The notes below the pieces were generated by a model. The model was not told the DNA's origin. It was given only the letters and a program-made list of their open reading frames with translations, and did no database searches. A stretch of DNA of 64,000 nucleotides from Aquimarina algiphila (GTDB lineage: Bacteria; Bacteroidota; Bacteroidia; Flavobacteriales; Flavobacteriaceae). A program made the position numbers and the translations under genes. The stretch spans positions 1 to 64,000 of the forward strand of contig NZ_VLNR01000020.1 of NCBI RefSeq assembly GCF_007489275.1, read 5' to 3'. Below, piece after piece: positions 46,825-55,830 of this stretch. Position 1 is the first letter of the stretch, and every line of letters begins with the position of its first letter.

Positions 46825-48198
46825 ATGCTAACTATGCAGGATGCAAAAATTTTAATCATTGATGACAACAAGAGTCTTCTAAGTGCTTTAGAAATTCTTT
46901 TGCAATTTGAATACAAACACATCGAGACGATTTCTAACCCAAATCAAATTCCTTCTTTACCTAATTTAAGTGATTTTGATATCGCTTTGTTAGATATGAA
47001 TTTTTCTGCAGGAGTTAACACTGGCAATGAAGGATTATTTTGGCTTAAAGAGATTAAAAAAAAAGCTCCTCTCACTTCGGTAATTATGATGACCGCATAT
47101 GGAGCAATTGATTTGGCAGTAAGAGCATTAAAAGAAGGGGCTACCGATTTTATATTAAAACCCTGGAATAATGAGAAGTTACTTGCTACTATAAAATCAG
47201 CATATTTACTGCGTAAATCTCTTAAAGAAGTACAAGAATTAAAACAAAAAGAAAGCCATTTAAAACAGGTTATTAATCAAGATGGCAACTATATTATAGG
47301 AAATTCCAAAGCGCTAACATCTGTATTAAATCTCGTTCGTAAAGTGGCTAAAACAGATGTAAATGTCCTTATTACCGGAGAAAATGGAACTGGTAAAGAA
47401 TTGATCGCACGCGAATTGCATAGGATGTCCTCTCGCAAAAATGAGGTTTTCATCGGTGTTGATATGGGGTCTATATCAGAGACATTATTTGAAAGCGAAC
47501 TTTTTGGTCATACCAAAGGTGCCTTTACAGACGCCAAAGAAGATCGAGCCGGAAAGTTTGAGGCTGCAGATAATGGATCTTTATTTCTTGATGAAATAGG
47601 AAACTTATCTTTACAAACTCAGGCAAAACTACTATCTGCAATACAAAATAGAACTATTGTAAGAGTAGGATCAAATAAGTCTATTCCTGTAAATATACGT
47701 TTGGTTTGTGCTACCAATTGCAATCTTAATCAGATGGTCGAAGAAGGAATTTTTAGAGAAGATTTATTATACCGAATCAACACTATCCATATAGAAGTAC
47801 CTCCATTAAGAGAGCGAGATAAAGATATTCTCGTATTAGCAGATTTTTATTTAAAAAAATACGCGACAAAATATGGCAAACCATCCCTTAGGATAAATAC
47901 TTCTGCCGAAGAAAAATTATTAGGTTATCGTTGGCCGGGAAACGTACGTGAATTACAACATACTATTGAAAGAGCTGTCATCCTATGTGAAGGAAATGTC
48001 TTGAAACCTACTGATTTCTTATTGAGTACTACTATTGGAATTTCTTTGGACAAGGGTCCAGAAACACTTGATGAAATGGAGCAATTAATGATTGCAAAAG
48101 CACTTGATAAGCATAACGGAAATTATAGCGCTGCAGCCAGTGAGTTAGGCATCTCAAGACAGACACTATATAACAAAATTAAAAAATCAGAGAAGTAA
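46825..48198 (+). CDS. NtrC-family sigma-54-dependent response regulator
   Basis: A 457-residue regulator. The receiver domain (about 5-125) has the acidic pair DD13-14, phospho-acceptor Asp57 (ALLDMNF), Thr90 and Lys112. The AAA+ domain (about 152-385) has Walker A GENGTGKE (185-192), a GAFTDA loop (232-237, usually GAFTGA), Walker B LFLDEIGN (253-260) and the arginine region RVGSNKSIPVNIRL. The C-terminus carries a Fis-type helix-turn-helix (AAASELGISRQTLYNKIK, about 436-453). It would activate sigma-54 promoters once phosphorylated by the kinase encoded next. Its divergent position makes the export locus the likely target. The Asp in the GAFTDA loop is a variant I recall in Bacteroidota relatives, so it need not mean loss of function. 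Confidence 0.92.
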   Translation: MLTMQDAKILIIDDNKSLLSALEILLQFEYKHIETISNPNQIPSLPNLSDFDIALLDMNFSAGVNTGNEGLFWLKEIKKKAPLTSVIMMTAYGAIDLAVRALKEGATDFILKPWNNEKLLATIKSAYLLRKSLKEVQELKQKESHLKQVINQDGNYIIGNSKALTSVLNLVRKVAKTDVNVLITGENGTGKELIARELHRMSSRKNEVFIGVDMGSISETLFESELFGHTKGAFTDAKEDRAGKFEAADNGSLFLDEIGNLSLQTQAKLLSAIQNRTIVRVGSNKSIPVNIRLVCATNCNLNQMVEEGIFREDLLYRINTIHIEVPPLRERDKDILVLADFYLKKYATKYGKPSLRINTSAEEKLLGYRWPGNVRELQHTIERAVILCEGNVLKPTDFLLSTTIGISLDKGPETLDEMEQLMIAKALDKHNGNYSAAASELGISRQTLYNKIKKSEK

Positions 48199-49550
48199 TG
48201 GTAAGTCGCAGGTTTTATCTACAACTAGTTTCAAGGATAGTGGCTATTTCTTTTACCGGATTAATATTAGCTTTTATTTTCTTACAGGAATTGTATGTAC
48301 TATCTGCTCTTATTATTCTTTTTCTCGTTTTACAAACCATATTCTTAATCAAAAACCTAAATCATAACAATCGTAAAATTGCCTATTTTTTTAATTCTAT
48401 TAAAAATGAAGATTTCACTCTACGATTCCCAGAAAATGGTGCTCCAAAATCATTTAATGAATTAAATAAAAGCTTAAATACTCTTAATGAAGTAATACAA
48501 AAAATATATCTAAAAAATCAAACACAAGAACAATACTATCAGGAAATATTAAAACACGCAGAAACTGGTATTTTAACATGTAATGATAATGGGCATATTC
48601 TTTTTAGTAACCCTAAGGTCGAAAAATTGCTTAATTATACTCCTTTAAATCATGTAAAACAACTAGAGCAGGTTGACAAAAAATTATATGAACTCTTTAG
48701 TACTATTGAACCATTTGAACGTAAACTTTTTCAGCTTACCAATGAACGTGAAACTATAGAACTTGCTATTAAATCTTCTAAAATCATTTTAAACGGAAAG
48801 GTTCTAAAATTAATTACCATTCAGGATATTCATAGCGAACTTGATAAAAAGGAAACAGATTCATGGATAAAACTTATTCGAGTATTGACTCACGAGATTA
48901 TGAATTCTGTGACCCCTATTACTTCTATCTCAGAATCAATTTTACGGTATTATAAAGATGAAAATGGGATAATCCCTGCCATTCAGGTAGATGAAAATAA
49001 GATACAAAATACTGCCAAAGGACTTGAAGTAATTAAAAATCAAGGAAATGATTTAATGAGTTTTGTACAATCATATCGTAGCTTTTTAAATGTACCGATT
49101 CCTGATAAAAAGATAATCAAGGTTGATGAGTTATTAGAAAAAGTAAGCGTCTTAATTAGTCAGGAAATCGGTTTTGATACTATTTCTTTTAGTATATATA
49201 AAAACGCTGATGATCTTGAGATTTATGCTGATGAAAAACAAATCACTCAAATACTTGTAAATCTTTCTAAAAACGCTATTCAATCATTAGCTGGGACAAA
49301 TGAAGCTACCCTACAATTCATTTTAGGCATCACTTCTGATAGAGAAAAATATATCACTGTTAAGGATAATGGCCCTGGGATTCCTCAAGATATTATGGAT
49401 CAAATATTTGTTCCTTTCTTCACTACAAAACAAGATGGTACGGGTATCGGTCTTAGTCTTTCTAAACAAATTATGCATTTACATGGAGGAAATCTAATCG
49501 CTCGTTCTATTCCAAATAGCGAGACTTCATTTACCTTGTTTTTTAAATAA
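48198..49550 (+). CDS. Sensor histidine kinase, NtrB/NtrY-like, paired with the regulator
   Basis: A 450-residue membrane kinase whose ATG overlaps the regulator's stop (TAATG), indicating translational coupling. Two N-terminal TM segments lie at about 9-29 and 33-51 with almost no periplasmic loop, so it probably senses the membrane or a cytoplasmic signal. A HAMP-like or linker stretch (about 55-105) and a PAS-like domain (about 110-210) follow. The phospho-acceptor is His232 (LTHEIMNSVTPI). The ATPase part has the N-box (NLSKNAIQSL, Asn359), DNGPGIP (390-396), FFTTKQDGTGIGLSL and the terminal GG pair. The gene ends 9 bases before a convergent lipoprotein gene. Confidence 0.9.
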   Translation: MVSRRFYLQLVSRIVAISFTGLILAFIFLQELYVLSALIILFLVLQTIFLIKNLNHNNRKIAYFFNSIKNEDFTLRFPENGAPKSFNELNKSLNTLNEVIQKIYLKNQTQEQYYQEILKHAETGILTCNDNGHILFSNPKVEKLLNYTPLNHVKQLEQVDKKLYELFSTIEPFERKLFQLTNERETIELAIKSSKIILNGKVLKLITIQDIHSELDKKETDSWIKLIRVLTHEIMNSVTPITSISESILRYYKDENGIIPAIQVDENKIQNTAKGLEVIKNQGNDLMSFVQSYRSFLNVPIPDKKIIKVDELLEKVSVLISQEIGFDTISFSIYKNADDLEIYADEKQITQILVNLSKNAIQSLAGTNEATLQFILGITSDREKYITVKDNGPGIPQDIMDQIFVPFFTTKQDGTGIGLSLSKQIMHLHGGNLIARSIPNSETSFTLFFK

Positions 49551-49559
49551 AAAATACGA

Positions 49560-49964
49560 TCATTTTACCTTATCCAATCGTAGTGTTTTAATCAAAGCAT
49601 CAAAATAAAGGTCTTCCTGCTCAGGGACAATAATAACTTTATACGCTGTATTTTTTATGACATAATGTGATGAAGTTTCTGGATCTAATGTATGAGAATG
49701 AAGGTTAACAATTTTCTGGATAAAATCATTGATCAAAAGTACTTCATCATAACTTACTTCTCGTCGAAATGTAGGCTTATCACTTTTATACACTAAATAA
49801 TCATTTCTAAAACTTAATGACTCTTGTCTACCATCTAAACGATTAAATTGAAAAGTAAAATCTTTTGAGGCAAATATAGTATTGATATGTTCTACAGTAG
49901 GTTCTACGCTACGTGCACAGCCTATTGTGCATATCAAAAATAGAAGTGGTATAATTCTCGGCAT
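49560..49964 (-). CDS. Small putative lipoprotein, function unknown
   Basis: From the ATG at 49964 the protein has 134 residues and a lipoprotein signal (MPRIIPLLFLICTIGC, lipobox Cys16). An upstream in-frame ATG at 50009 adds 15 basic residues and is less likely. The mature part is mixed alpha/beta with FQFNRLDGRQESLSFRNDYL and a later VIKNTAYKVIIVPEQ strand; no family recognised. It converges on the kinase gene with only 9 bases between stops. It is separated from the next lipoprotein gene upstream by a strong terminator, so it has its own promoter or relies on read-through. Confidence 0.6.
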   Translation of the reverse strand: MPRIIPLLFLICTIGCARSVEPTVEHINTIFASKDFTFQFNRLDGRQESLSFRNDYLVYKSDKPTFRREVSYDEVLLINDFIQKIVNLHSHTLDPETSSHYVIKNTAYKVIIVPEQEDLYFDALIKTLRLDKVK

Positions 49965-50011
49965 TCCTAATCTTTTTTTAGTTAGTCGAAAGATTACTAT
50001 TAAATACACAT

Positions 50012-50053
50012 AAAAATACCGTAATTAGACATCATTTTGTCTAAATACGGTAT
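50012..50053 (-). terminator. Intrinsic terminator of the gene at 50096-50704
   Basis: On the minus strand a 16-base stem with one mismatch (arms 50038-50053 and 50016-50031; ATACCGTATTTAGACA and TGTCTAATTACGGTAT) closes a 6-base loop. It is followed by TTTTTAT. It lies 43 bases after the lipoprotein stop at 50096. The long symmetrical stem is the best terminator-like structure in the window. Confidence 0.75.
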
Positions 50054-50095
50054 ATAATATTATGATTTATCGTTAAAAACGACCAGGCACTTGTA

Positions 50096-50704
50096 TTATT
50101 TTGAAGCTAATCGTTTTACAGATCCTTCAAAATCGATATCTTCCAGATTACTAATTAGTAATCCAATCCCTCCAGATTTTGAAGAAATTATATATTCTGT
50201 TTGAAATTTTCTGTCTTTTTTATACGCTTTTAAATATTTTAATTTTACAACTTTAGAAGTTGGCGTAAAGAAAAATCGACCATGAATTCTTTTGTATTTC
50301 ACTTCTTGAATATTGGCTTCATCTTGTAATTGATCACTAAGCGATTGCACGACTCTAGCGGCTCTATGCTCATCAAATTGATAGAAGTCACAAGTATAAA
50401 TAAATACGTAATTCTCTACATTTGTATCGTCAATAAAAAGTTCAAAATCTACTTTTTTATCTTCTACTTTTTTTAATTCCTGTAAAGCAACCGTTTTAAA
50501 TTTAGGTTTGTCTTTTAAAGAATCTAATCTTGTTCTAAATTCTTCTGGTGTAGCTTTTACATAATCGCTTGTAAGAACAATCGTATTATTCTTAAATTCG
50601 ATCTTATTTTTTGAAAATTTAGAGAACCCCTCCTTTTTTTCAGGAATTAGTTCACACCCTACTAAAAGTAGTGCGGTAATCGTCAATAGTAGAAATTTTT
50701 TCAT
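50096..50704 (-). CDS. Putative lipoprotein, function unknown (202 aa)
   Basis: The start is at a signal of the lipoprotein type (MKKFLLLTITALLLVGCELI, lipobox LVGC with Cys17). The remaining 185 residues are rich in Lys and Phe, with DDTNVENYVFIYTCDFYQFDEHR and a VVKLKYLKAYKKDRKFQTEYII strand region. It ends in KSGGIGLLISNLEDIDFEGSVKRLASK. I do not recognise a family. It is preceded by an 80-base gap after hemF and followed by a strong terminator, so it is either the last gene of the hem group or a single unit. Confidence 0.6.
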   Translation of the reverse strand: MKKFLLLTITALLLVGCELIPEKKEGFSKFSKNKIEFKNNTIVLTSDYVKATPEEFRTRLDSLKDKPKFKTVALQELKKVEDKKVDFELFIDDTNVENYVFIYTCDFYQFDEHRAARVVQSLSDQLQDEANIQEVKYKRIHGRFFFTPTSKVVKLKYLKAYKKDRKFQTEYIISSKSGGIGLLISNLEDIDFEGSVKRLASK

Positions 50705-50784
50705 AAGGCATTTGTGTTAAATTGTCTAACATGTATCTTAAGGGCATAAGTAATTGTCTTGCAAGATAATAAAAAAAAATCAAT

Positions 50785-51687
50785 TTATGACCATTCAACC
50801 GGATTTTTGAGCACTTTAACCAATTTTTCCTCTTCACTTTCCGGTTTCGGCACATGATCATATCGCCATTGTACATGTGATGGAAGACTCATCAAAATAC
50901 TCTCTATCCTCCCATTAGTCCTAAGTCCGAACAATGTTCCTTTATCATGAACCAGGTTAAATTCTACATATCTACCACGTCTGATTTCTTGCCAGTCTCT
51001 TTGTTCTGGAGTGTAAGATATTTCTTTTCTTTTTTCGACAATTGGTATATATGCGTCTAAAAAACTGTTACCTACCTCAGTTACAAAATCATACCAGTTT
51101 TCTATTGACATTTCATCATTTGCTTTACAATAGTCAAAAAATAACCCACCTATACCTCTTCCTTCTTCTCGATGTGCATTATAAAAATACTCATCACATT
51201 TCTTTTTATAAGTAGCATAAAAATCTGGGTTATGCAGATCACAAGATCTTTTGCAAACTTGATGAAAATGCTTAGCATCTTCTTCAAATAGATAATATGG
51301 TGTTAGATCCTGGCCTCCTCCAAACCAACTATCCACTATAGCCCCTGTTTTATCATACATTTCAAAGTATCTCCAATTAGCATGTACTGTAGGCACCATA
51401 GGGTTCTTAGGATGTAAGACTAGTGAGAGGCCACAGGCAAAAAAGTCTACATCACCTACATTAAAATAACTTTGCATGGCCTTTGGCAAAGCACCGTGTA
51501 CACCAGAGATATTAACTCCTCCTTTTTCGAATACATTTCCATTTTCTATGACACGTGTTCTACCTCCTCCTCCTTCTGGCCTTTCCCAAAGATCTTCCTT
51601 AAATTTAACTTTACCATCAATGTGTTCTAACTTAGAGGTAATGGTATCCTGAAGTTCTTGTATATATTGATAAAATTTTTCTTTCAT
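50785..51687 (-). CDS. hemF: Oxygen-dependent coproporphyrinogen-III oxidase
   Basis: A 300-residue enzyme that converts coproporphyrinogen III to protoporphyrinogen IX with O2, in the cytoplasm. Diagnostic text includes ERPEGGGGRTRVI (35-47), GVHGALP, HPKNPMVPTVHANWRYFE (92-109), WFGGGQDLTPYY (121-132), CDEYFYNAHREEGRGIGGLFFD (164-185) and GRYVEFNLVHDKGTLFGL (238-255). Length is normal and no key segment is missing. It is the last haem gene of the minus-strand group, 41 bases after the EI24-like gene. The need for O2 fits an aerobic organism. Confidence 0.95.
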   Translation of the reverse strand: MKEKFYQYIQELQDTITSKLEHIDGKVKFKEDLWERPEGGGGRTRVIENGNVFEKGGVNISGVHGALPKAMQSYFNVGDVDFFACGLSLVLHPKNPMVPTVHANWRYFEMYDKTGAIVDSWFGGGQDLTPYYLFEEDAKHFHQVCKRSCDLHNPDFYATYKKKCDEYFYNAHREEGRGIGGLFFDYCKANDEMSIENWYDFVTEVGNSFLDAYIPIVEKRKEISYTPEQRDWQEIRRGRYVEFNLVHDKGTLFGLRTNGRIESILMSLPSHVQWRYDHVPKPESEEEKLVKVLKNPVEWS

Positions 51688-51728
51688 TCGTAAAATTAGT
51701 TTTATACTATTCTCACTACTGTGAAAAT

Positions 51729-52520
51729 CTATTCTTTAATTTCTTTAGGTTTTTCTGAGGTATTATCTTTTATTGCTATCAGTTTCTTTTCTTCTAAAAT
51801 CTTAACAGTTTCTGTGGAGGCTGCTACTACAGAAATAGGTAAGGTGATGATAAATCCTAATATTGGTATAAAGAGCATCAATACAAATACGATTCCGTTA
51901 CCGATAGCTACTCCTCTGTTTTTTCTTACAAACTGAATGCTTTCTTTGTAGTTAAAATGGCGCTCCATAGTATAATCCATATTACCAAACCCTACATAAT
52001 AGGCTTGTATTAGAAAGATCAATATGGTAAATACAATTCCTATCACAGGTATAAAACTTAGAATAACCAGTGGAATCATAAACAATAATTCTTTGGATAA
52101 GTTTCGTAGGTTAATCCGAATACCCCTTAATAGTTGTTGTCTAAAAGAAGTCTCACGATGTACATGTTCTGTTTGGCCTAAAAGGTGGTTTTCTACCTTT
52201 TCTGAAACAGGACTCATAAATGGGGCAGATAATGCCATTACTATATGCTTGTATAATATCAACCCTAAAACTAATATCAAAAAGCCTCCTAAGTATGTGC
52301 TAATGGTTGCAAAAGTCTCTGCTCCCCATTCCCATACCCAAATTTGTGATATGAACGCACCAAGATTATCTGAAAAGAAGTATGCCAGTGCTACAAAAGA
52401 TAATCCTGTAACAACACTAATTAAGATAGGAATTGCAAAATATTTCCATAACCCAAGTTGTGAAATGAGTTTAAATGTTCCAAAATAAGCTTTGATTCCG
52501 TTGAAAATGTTCTTGAACAT
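51729..52520 (-). CDS. EI24/CysZ-like integral membrane protein
   Basis: 263 residues with four main hydrophobic segments (about 28-52, 70-92, 142-172 and 205-235) in the arrangement of EI24/CysZ family proteins. It includes ALSAPFMSPVSEKVE after the second segment and VGFGNMDYTMERHFNYKESIQFVRKNRG before the last. CysZ is a sulfate permease in Proteobacteria; in Bacteroidota such proteins are usually annotated only by domain. It sits among haem genes between DUF6973 and hemF. A role in haem synthesis is not shown by sequence. It could be a co-transcribed housekeeping membrane protein. Confidence 0.8.
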   Translation of the reverse strand: MFKNIFNGIKAYFGTFKLISQLGLWKYFAIPILISVVTGLSFVALAYFFSDNLGAFISQIWVWEWGAETFATISTYLGGFLILVLGLILYKHIVMALSAPFMSPVSEKVENHLLGQTEHVHRETSFRQQLLRGIRINLRNLSKELLFMIPLVILSFIPVIGIVFTILIFLIQAYYVGFGNMDYTMERHFNYKESIQFVRKNRGVAIGNGIVFVLMLFIPILGFIITLPISVVAASTETVKILEEKKLIAIKDNTSEKPKEIKE

Positions 52521-52536
52521 AAATAACTATTTTTGA

Positions 52537-52555
52537 TACTGAAATAAATTTAGTA
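52537..52555. repeat. Degenerate copy of the array spacer hairpin outside the array
   Basis: TACTGAA (52537-52543), ATAAA, TTTAGTA (52549-52555), followed by CAGGTTGATC. It resembles the CTGAAACAAGTTCAG units between permeases, so the element is dispersed and not specific to the permease series. Confidence 0.5.
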
Positions 52556-52624
52556 CAGGTTGATCATTTACTTTTATAAGTACACTTTTAGTAAATTTTG
52601 TTTCAATATTCACTAAATGCTTTA

Positions 52625-53116
52625 TTAATCTTCCGAAAGATAAACCAAATCCTTTTTATGATCTAGTATACTATCTATCTCAATTATTTTTTTAGCATTT
52701 TTTGTGTTTTCTTTTAAAACGGCTATCATTTCTTCTTCAGAATTATCAATCATAGCATAGAAAATAGCTCTTCCAATTTCATTATTATGTAAATCCATTG
52801 CAGTTTCTAACGGATCATTAGGCGCCAGTTTTTCGTGTAGATCAGTTATTTTTTTGGCCCAGATTATAGATTTTTCTCTGCTTTTTGTAACCCTGAACGT
52901 TCTCTGACATATCAACAGGTTCCATAGCCCATGTCGAAAAGCGTTTGCTTTTCCGTTTTTATGATGCTTTTTTTGATATAGTAAATCACAAACCTTTATG
53001 GTTTGCCTAGTCGCTTTTAATGTTGGATAAATCAATAAAGGTTGTAAAATTAATATGCGTGCAAGTCTAAAAATTTGACGAATACTTAATCCTCTTATTA
53101 CATTCCAGACATTCAT
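52625..53116 (-). CDS. DUF6973-like protein
   Basis: 163 residues with the pattern NAFRHGLWNLLICQR (about 59-73) and DLHNNEIGR (about 108-116), which I recognise as the DUF6973 signature of Bacteroidota. The spaced His, Asn and Glu residues could form a metal or substrate site. There is no signal peptide, although an N-terminal amphipathic/hydrophobic stretch (RIFRLARILILQPLLIYP type) is present. It starts 2 bases after hemE ends, so the two are co-transcribed. Function unknown. Confidence 0.75.
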   Translation of the reverse strand: MNVWNVIRGLSIRQIFRLARILILQPLLIYPTLKATRQTIKVCDLLYQKKHHKNGKANAFRHGLWNLLICQRTFRVTKSREKSIIWAKKITDLHEKLAPNDPLETAMDLHNNEIGRAIFYAMIDNSEEEMIAVLKENTKNAKKIIEIDSILDHKKDLVYLSED

Positions 53117-53118
53117 AC

Positions 53119-54150
53119 CTACATCCCATACTCCTTTACAGCATCTACAAATGCTTGTGCGTTTTCTACAGGTATATTAGGTAAAATTCCGTGCCCCAAA
53201 TTAGCTATATATTTATCTTTACCAAAGGCATCAATCATCTGTTTCACCATCTTTTTGATATCGGCTGGTGGAGATAATAATCTAGAAGGATCAAAATTAC
53301 CCTGTAATGTGATATTACCACCTGTAAGATATCGTGCATTACGGGCAGAACAGGTCCAGTCTACTCCCAATGCCGAGGCTCCAGAGTTTGCCATTTCCTG
53401 TAAAGCAAACCAGCATCCTTTTCCAAAAACAATAACTTCGGTTTCATCTTTTAATCCATCTACAATTTGTTGAATATATTTCCAGGAGAACTCCTGATAA
53501 TCTACAGGAGATAACATCCCTCCCCAACTATCAAATATTTGCACTGCATTTACTCCAGCAGCCACTTTTGCTTTTAGATATGCTATTGTTGTATCTGTAA
53601 TCTTTTGTAATAATTGATGCGCTGCCTTTGGTTGTGCAAAACAAAGTTCTTTGGCTTTATCAAAATTCTTAGACCCTTGACCTTGCACTGCATAACATAA
53701 GATTGTCCATGGTGAACCCGCAAAACCGATTAAAGGAACACGATTGTCAAGTTGCTCTTTAGTAAGTTTAATAGCGTCCATAACATATCCCAGTTCTTCA
53801 TACACATCAGGGACAACAACTTGCTCTACATCTTTTAAAGATCGAATAGGATTTGGCAACCAAGGTCCAATACCGTCTTTCATCTCAACTTCAATATTCA
53901 TAGCTTGAGGAATCACCAAAATATCACTAAACAAAATAGCTGCATCAGGACCAATAATATCAATAGGTTGTACTGTTATTTCAGAAGCCAGTTCTGGAGT
54001 TCTACAACGAGTAAAAAAATCATATTTTGCTTTTAAAGCTCTAAACTCTGGTAGGTATCTCCCTGCCTGACGCATCATCCATACTGGTGGTCGTTCTACC
54101 GTTTCTCCTTTTAATGCTCTTAGAAATAGATCGTTTTTTAGCTGTGTCAT
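53119..54150 (-). CDS. hemE: Uroporphyrinogen decarboxylase
   Basis: A 343-residue cytoplasmic enzyme that removes four carboxylates from uroporphyrinogen III to give coproporphyrinogen III. Signature segments are [18 protein letters not shown] (about 20-37), [13 protein letters not shown] (about 92-104, holding the catalytic Asp), [19 protein letters not shown] (143-161), VQIFDSWGG (204-212) and GHGILPNIP (321-329). Length is standard. It starts after a 105-base gap from hemD that contains a palindromic repeat, so it may have its own promoter or be read through. Confidence 0.96.
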   Translation of the reverse strand: MTQLKNDLFLRALKGETVERPPVWMMRQAGRYLPEFRALKAKYDFFTRCRTPELASEITVQPIDIIGPDAAILFSDILVIPQAMNIEVEMKDGIGPWLPNPIRSLKDVEQVVVPDVYEELGYVMDAIKLTKEQLDNRVPLIGFAGSPWTILCYAVQGQGSKNFDKAKELCFAQPKAAHQLLQKITDTTIAYLKAKVAAGVNAVQIFDSWGGMLSPVDYQEFSWKYIQQIVDGLKDETEVIVFGKGCWFALQEMANSGASALGVDWTCSARNARYLTGGNITLQGNFDPSRLLSPPADIKKMVKQMIDAFGKDKYIANLGHGILPNIPVENAQAFVDAVKEYGM

Positions 54151-54206
54151 CTTATATATGTTATCCTAAATTAATAGGCTATTTTGTTTTTATATTTTTA
54201 AATAGA

Positions 54207-54248
54207 TTCTGGCTGGAGTCTATACTGAGCGTAGACGAAGTGCCAGAA
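54207..54248. repeat. Nested palindromic repeat between hemD and hemE
   Basis: Outer arms TTCTGGC (54207-54213) and GCCAGAA (54242-54248) and inner arms GTCTA (54218-54222) and TAGAC (54232-54236) form a bulged hairpin with TACTGAGCG in the loop. The core CTGAGCGTAGACGAAGTG looks like small dispersed repeats of Bacteroidota. It could attenuate transcription between hemD and hemE. Confidence 0.55.
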
Positions 54249-54255
54249 GAATAAT

Positions 54256-54915
54256 TCATTTATTATTAAAATATTTTACAGCTTGAACTATCACATTCTC
54301 TACTGTAGGTTTATTTGCTATAATAATATCATTTGTATATTTTTTAGCTTCTGAAGCAGTTGTACTTCCTATACAAAAGGAAATACTCTCTCCAATACTG
54401 TTTTCTGAAACGTAACTTTGAATTCCAGAAGGGCTAAAAAATAGAATCCCATCAAATGAACGGTTAAATTTAATAGCTGTTTGATGTGTCTTATATACTA
54501 TCTGTTCATCCAGATGTACATTATTTTGGTTCAAATATTCTGGTAACTCATCTCTTCTCAAATTTCCACAGAAAAACAAAAAAGATTCACTTTTATACTT
54601 TTTTACAATGATTTCGGCTAATTCTATTGCATTTTGAGCAGTTTCTACCACATTTTGTCCATTTCCTTCTAAAAGCTTTTTGGTCGTTGCACCGACACAA
54701 AAACAATTCTGAATATTGATTTTAGCATTTTGAATTGCTTTTACTGCATTTTTGCTCGTAAAAATTGCATTTTGAATTTGCTGTTTGATTTCAACATTCA
54801 AAAGTTCGATCTGTATAGGGTCATATTCTACAAAACGAACTCCTGCATTAAGTAATAACTCTTTTTGAGGTGTGGTTAGTTTTTTTGCAGATAATATGGT
54901 TGCTGAGATATTCAA
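54256..54915 (-). CDS. hemD: Uroporphyrinogen-III synthase
   Basis: A 219-residue enzyme that closes and inverts ring D of hydroxymethylbilane. The family is poorly conserved; support comes from the two-lobed pattern and segments IFTSKNAVKAI, FCVGATTKKLLEG, DGILFFSPSGIQSYV, FCIGSTTASEAKKY and ANKPTVENVIVQAV. It follows hemC after 1 base, the usual arrangement. No catalytic residue can be assigned with confidence. Length is a little short of the common 240-260. Confidence 0.9.
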   Translation of the reverse strand: MNISATILSAKKLTTPQKELLLNAGVRFVEYDPIQIELLNVEIKQQIQNAIFTSKNAVKAIQNAKINIQNCFCVGATTKKLLEGNGQNVVETAQNAIELAEIIVKKYKSESFLFFCGNLRRDELPEYLNQNNVHLDEQIVYKTHQTAIKFNRSFDGILFFSPSGIQSYVSENSIGESISFCIGSTTASEAKKYTNDIIIANKPTVENVIVQAVKYFNNK

Positions 54916-54916
54916 T

Positions 54917-55828
54917 CTATTTCATTTCTGCTTTTATCTCCTTCATTAATTCTCTTCCTCCATTATTCAATATTTCCTGCGCACACTTTTTACCAAAGTC
55001 TTGTTTATCACCAATATCAACCTGCTTGATCACTTCAATTTTGCGACTTCCATCAAGGCTAAACAAAGCTCCCGTAAAATCAATTGTTTCTTTCTTCATT
55101 ACTGCCAATGCTCCAATGGGCGCTGTACATCCTCCTTCTAATTCTCTTAGAAACTCGCGCTCTATATGTACACAAATTTCAGAAGTACTATGATTCAATT
55201 TTGATAATGCTTCTCTACAATATGTATCTTCTTCTTTTGCAACTGCTAGCATCGCTCCTTGTGCTGGTGCCGGAATCATCCAATTTAAATCGATAAAATG
55301 TTCCGGTTTTAGATTAATGCGTTCTAACCCGGCAGCTGCAAATATAGCTCCGTTCCAATCACTATCGGTGAGCTTTTGCATCCTTGTATTTACATTTCCT
55401 CTTAAATCAACAACGGTATGTTTATTATATTTATGAAGCCATTGTGCTTTACGTCTAAGACTACCTGTGGCAATGACACCATCTTTTTGTAGAAAATCTA
55501 ACCCTTTATGTACGAGAATATCATTTACATTTGCTCGTTCCAAAACAGCACCTTCGACAATTCCTTTGGGCAACGCTGTCGGAACATCCTTCATAGAATG
55601 TACTGCAATATCAACATCACCATTTAACATGGCTACATCCAACGTCTTTGTAAAAATTCCTGTAATTCCTAATTCGTAAAGTGGTTTATCCAAAACGATA
55701 TCACCCATCGATTTTACTGCAACAATTTTGGTTTCATACCCTAAATCTTCAAGATATTTTTGTACTGTGTTAGCTTGCCAAAGTGCTAATTCACTATCCC
55801 TTGTACCTATACGAATTGTTTTAGCCAA
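54917..55828 (-). CDS. hemC: Hydroxymethylbilane synthase (porphobilinogen deaminase)
   Basis: A 303-residue enzyme that joins four porphobilinogens into hydroxymethylbilane. It shows IGTRDSELALWQAN (7-20), HSMKDVPTALP (77-87, catalytic Asp81), TGSLRRKAQWLH (121-132), DLRGNVNTRM (141-150) and ELEGGCTAPIGAL (229-241), where Cys234 carries the dipyrromethane cofactor. All binding arginines are present. It starts 2 bases after hemA, so hemA-hemC-hemD form one unit. Confidence 0.97.
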   Translation of the reverse strand: MAKTIRIGTRDSELALWQANTVQKYLEDLGYETKIVAVKSMGDIVLDKPLYELGITGIFTKTLDVAMLNGDVDIAVHSMKDVPTALPKGIVEGAVLERANVNDILVHKGLDFLQKDGVIATGSLRRKAQWLHKYNKHTVVDLRGNVNTRMQKLTDSDWNGAIFAAAGLERINLKPEHFIDLNWMIPAPAQGAMLAVAKEEDTYCREALSKLNHSTSEICVHIEREFLRELEGGCTAPIGALAVMKKETIDFTGALFSLDGSRKIEVIKQVDIGDKQDFGKKCAQEILNNGGRELMKEIKAEMK

Positions 55829-55830
55829 GA

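Noticed and set aside
51721-52488. Frames on the + strand opposite the EI24-like gene
   Set aside because: They lack starts with coding character and overlap a clear membrane protein gene.
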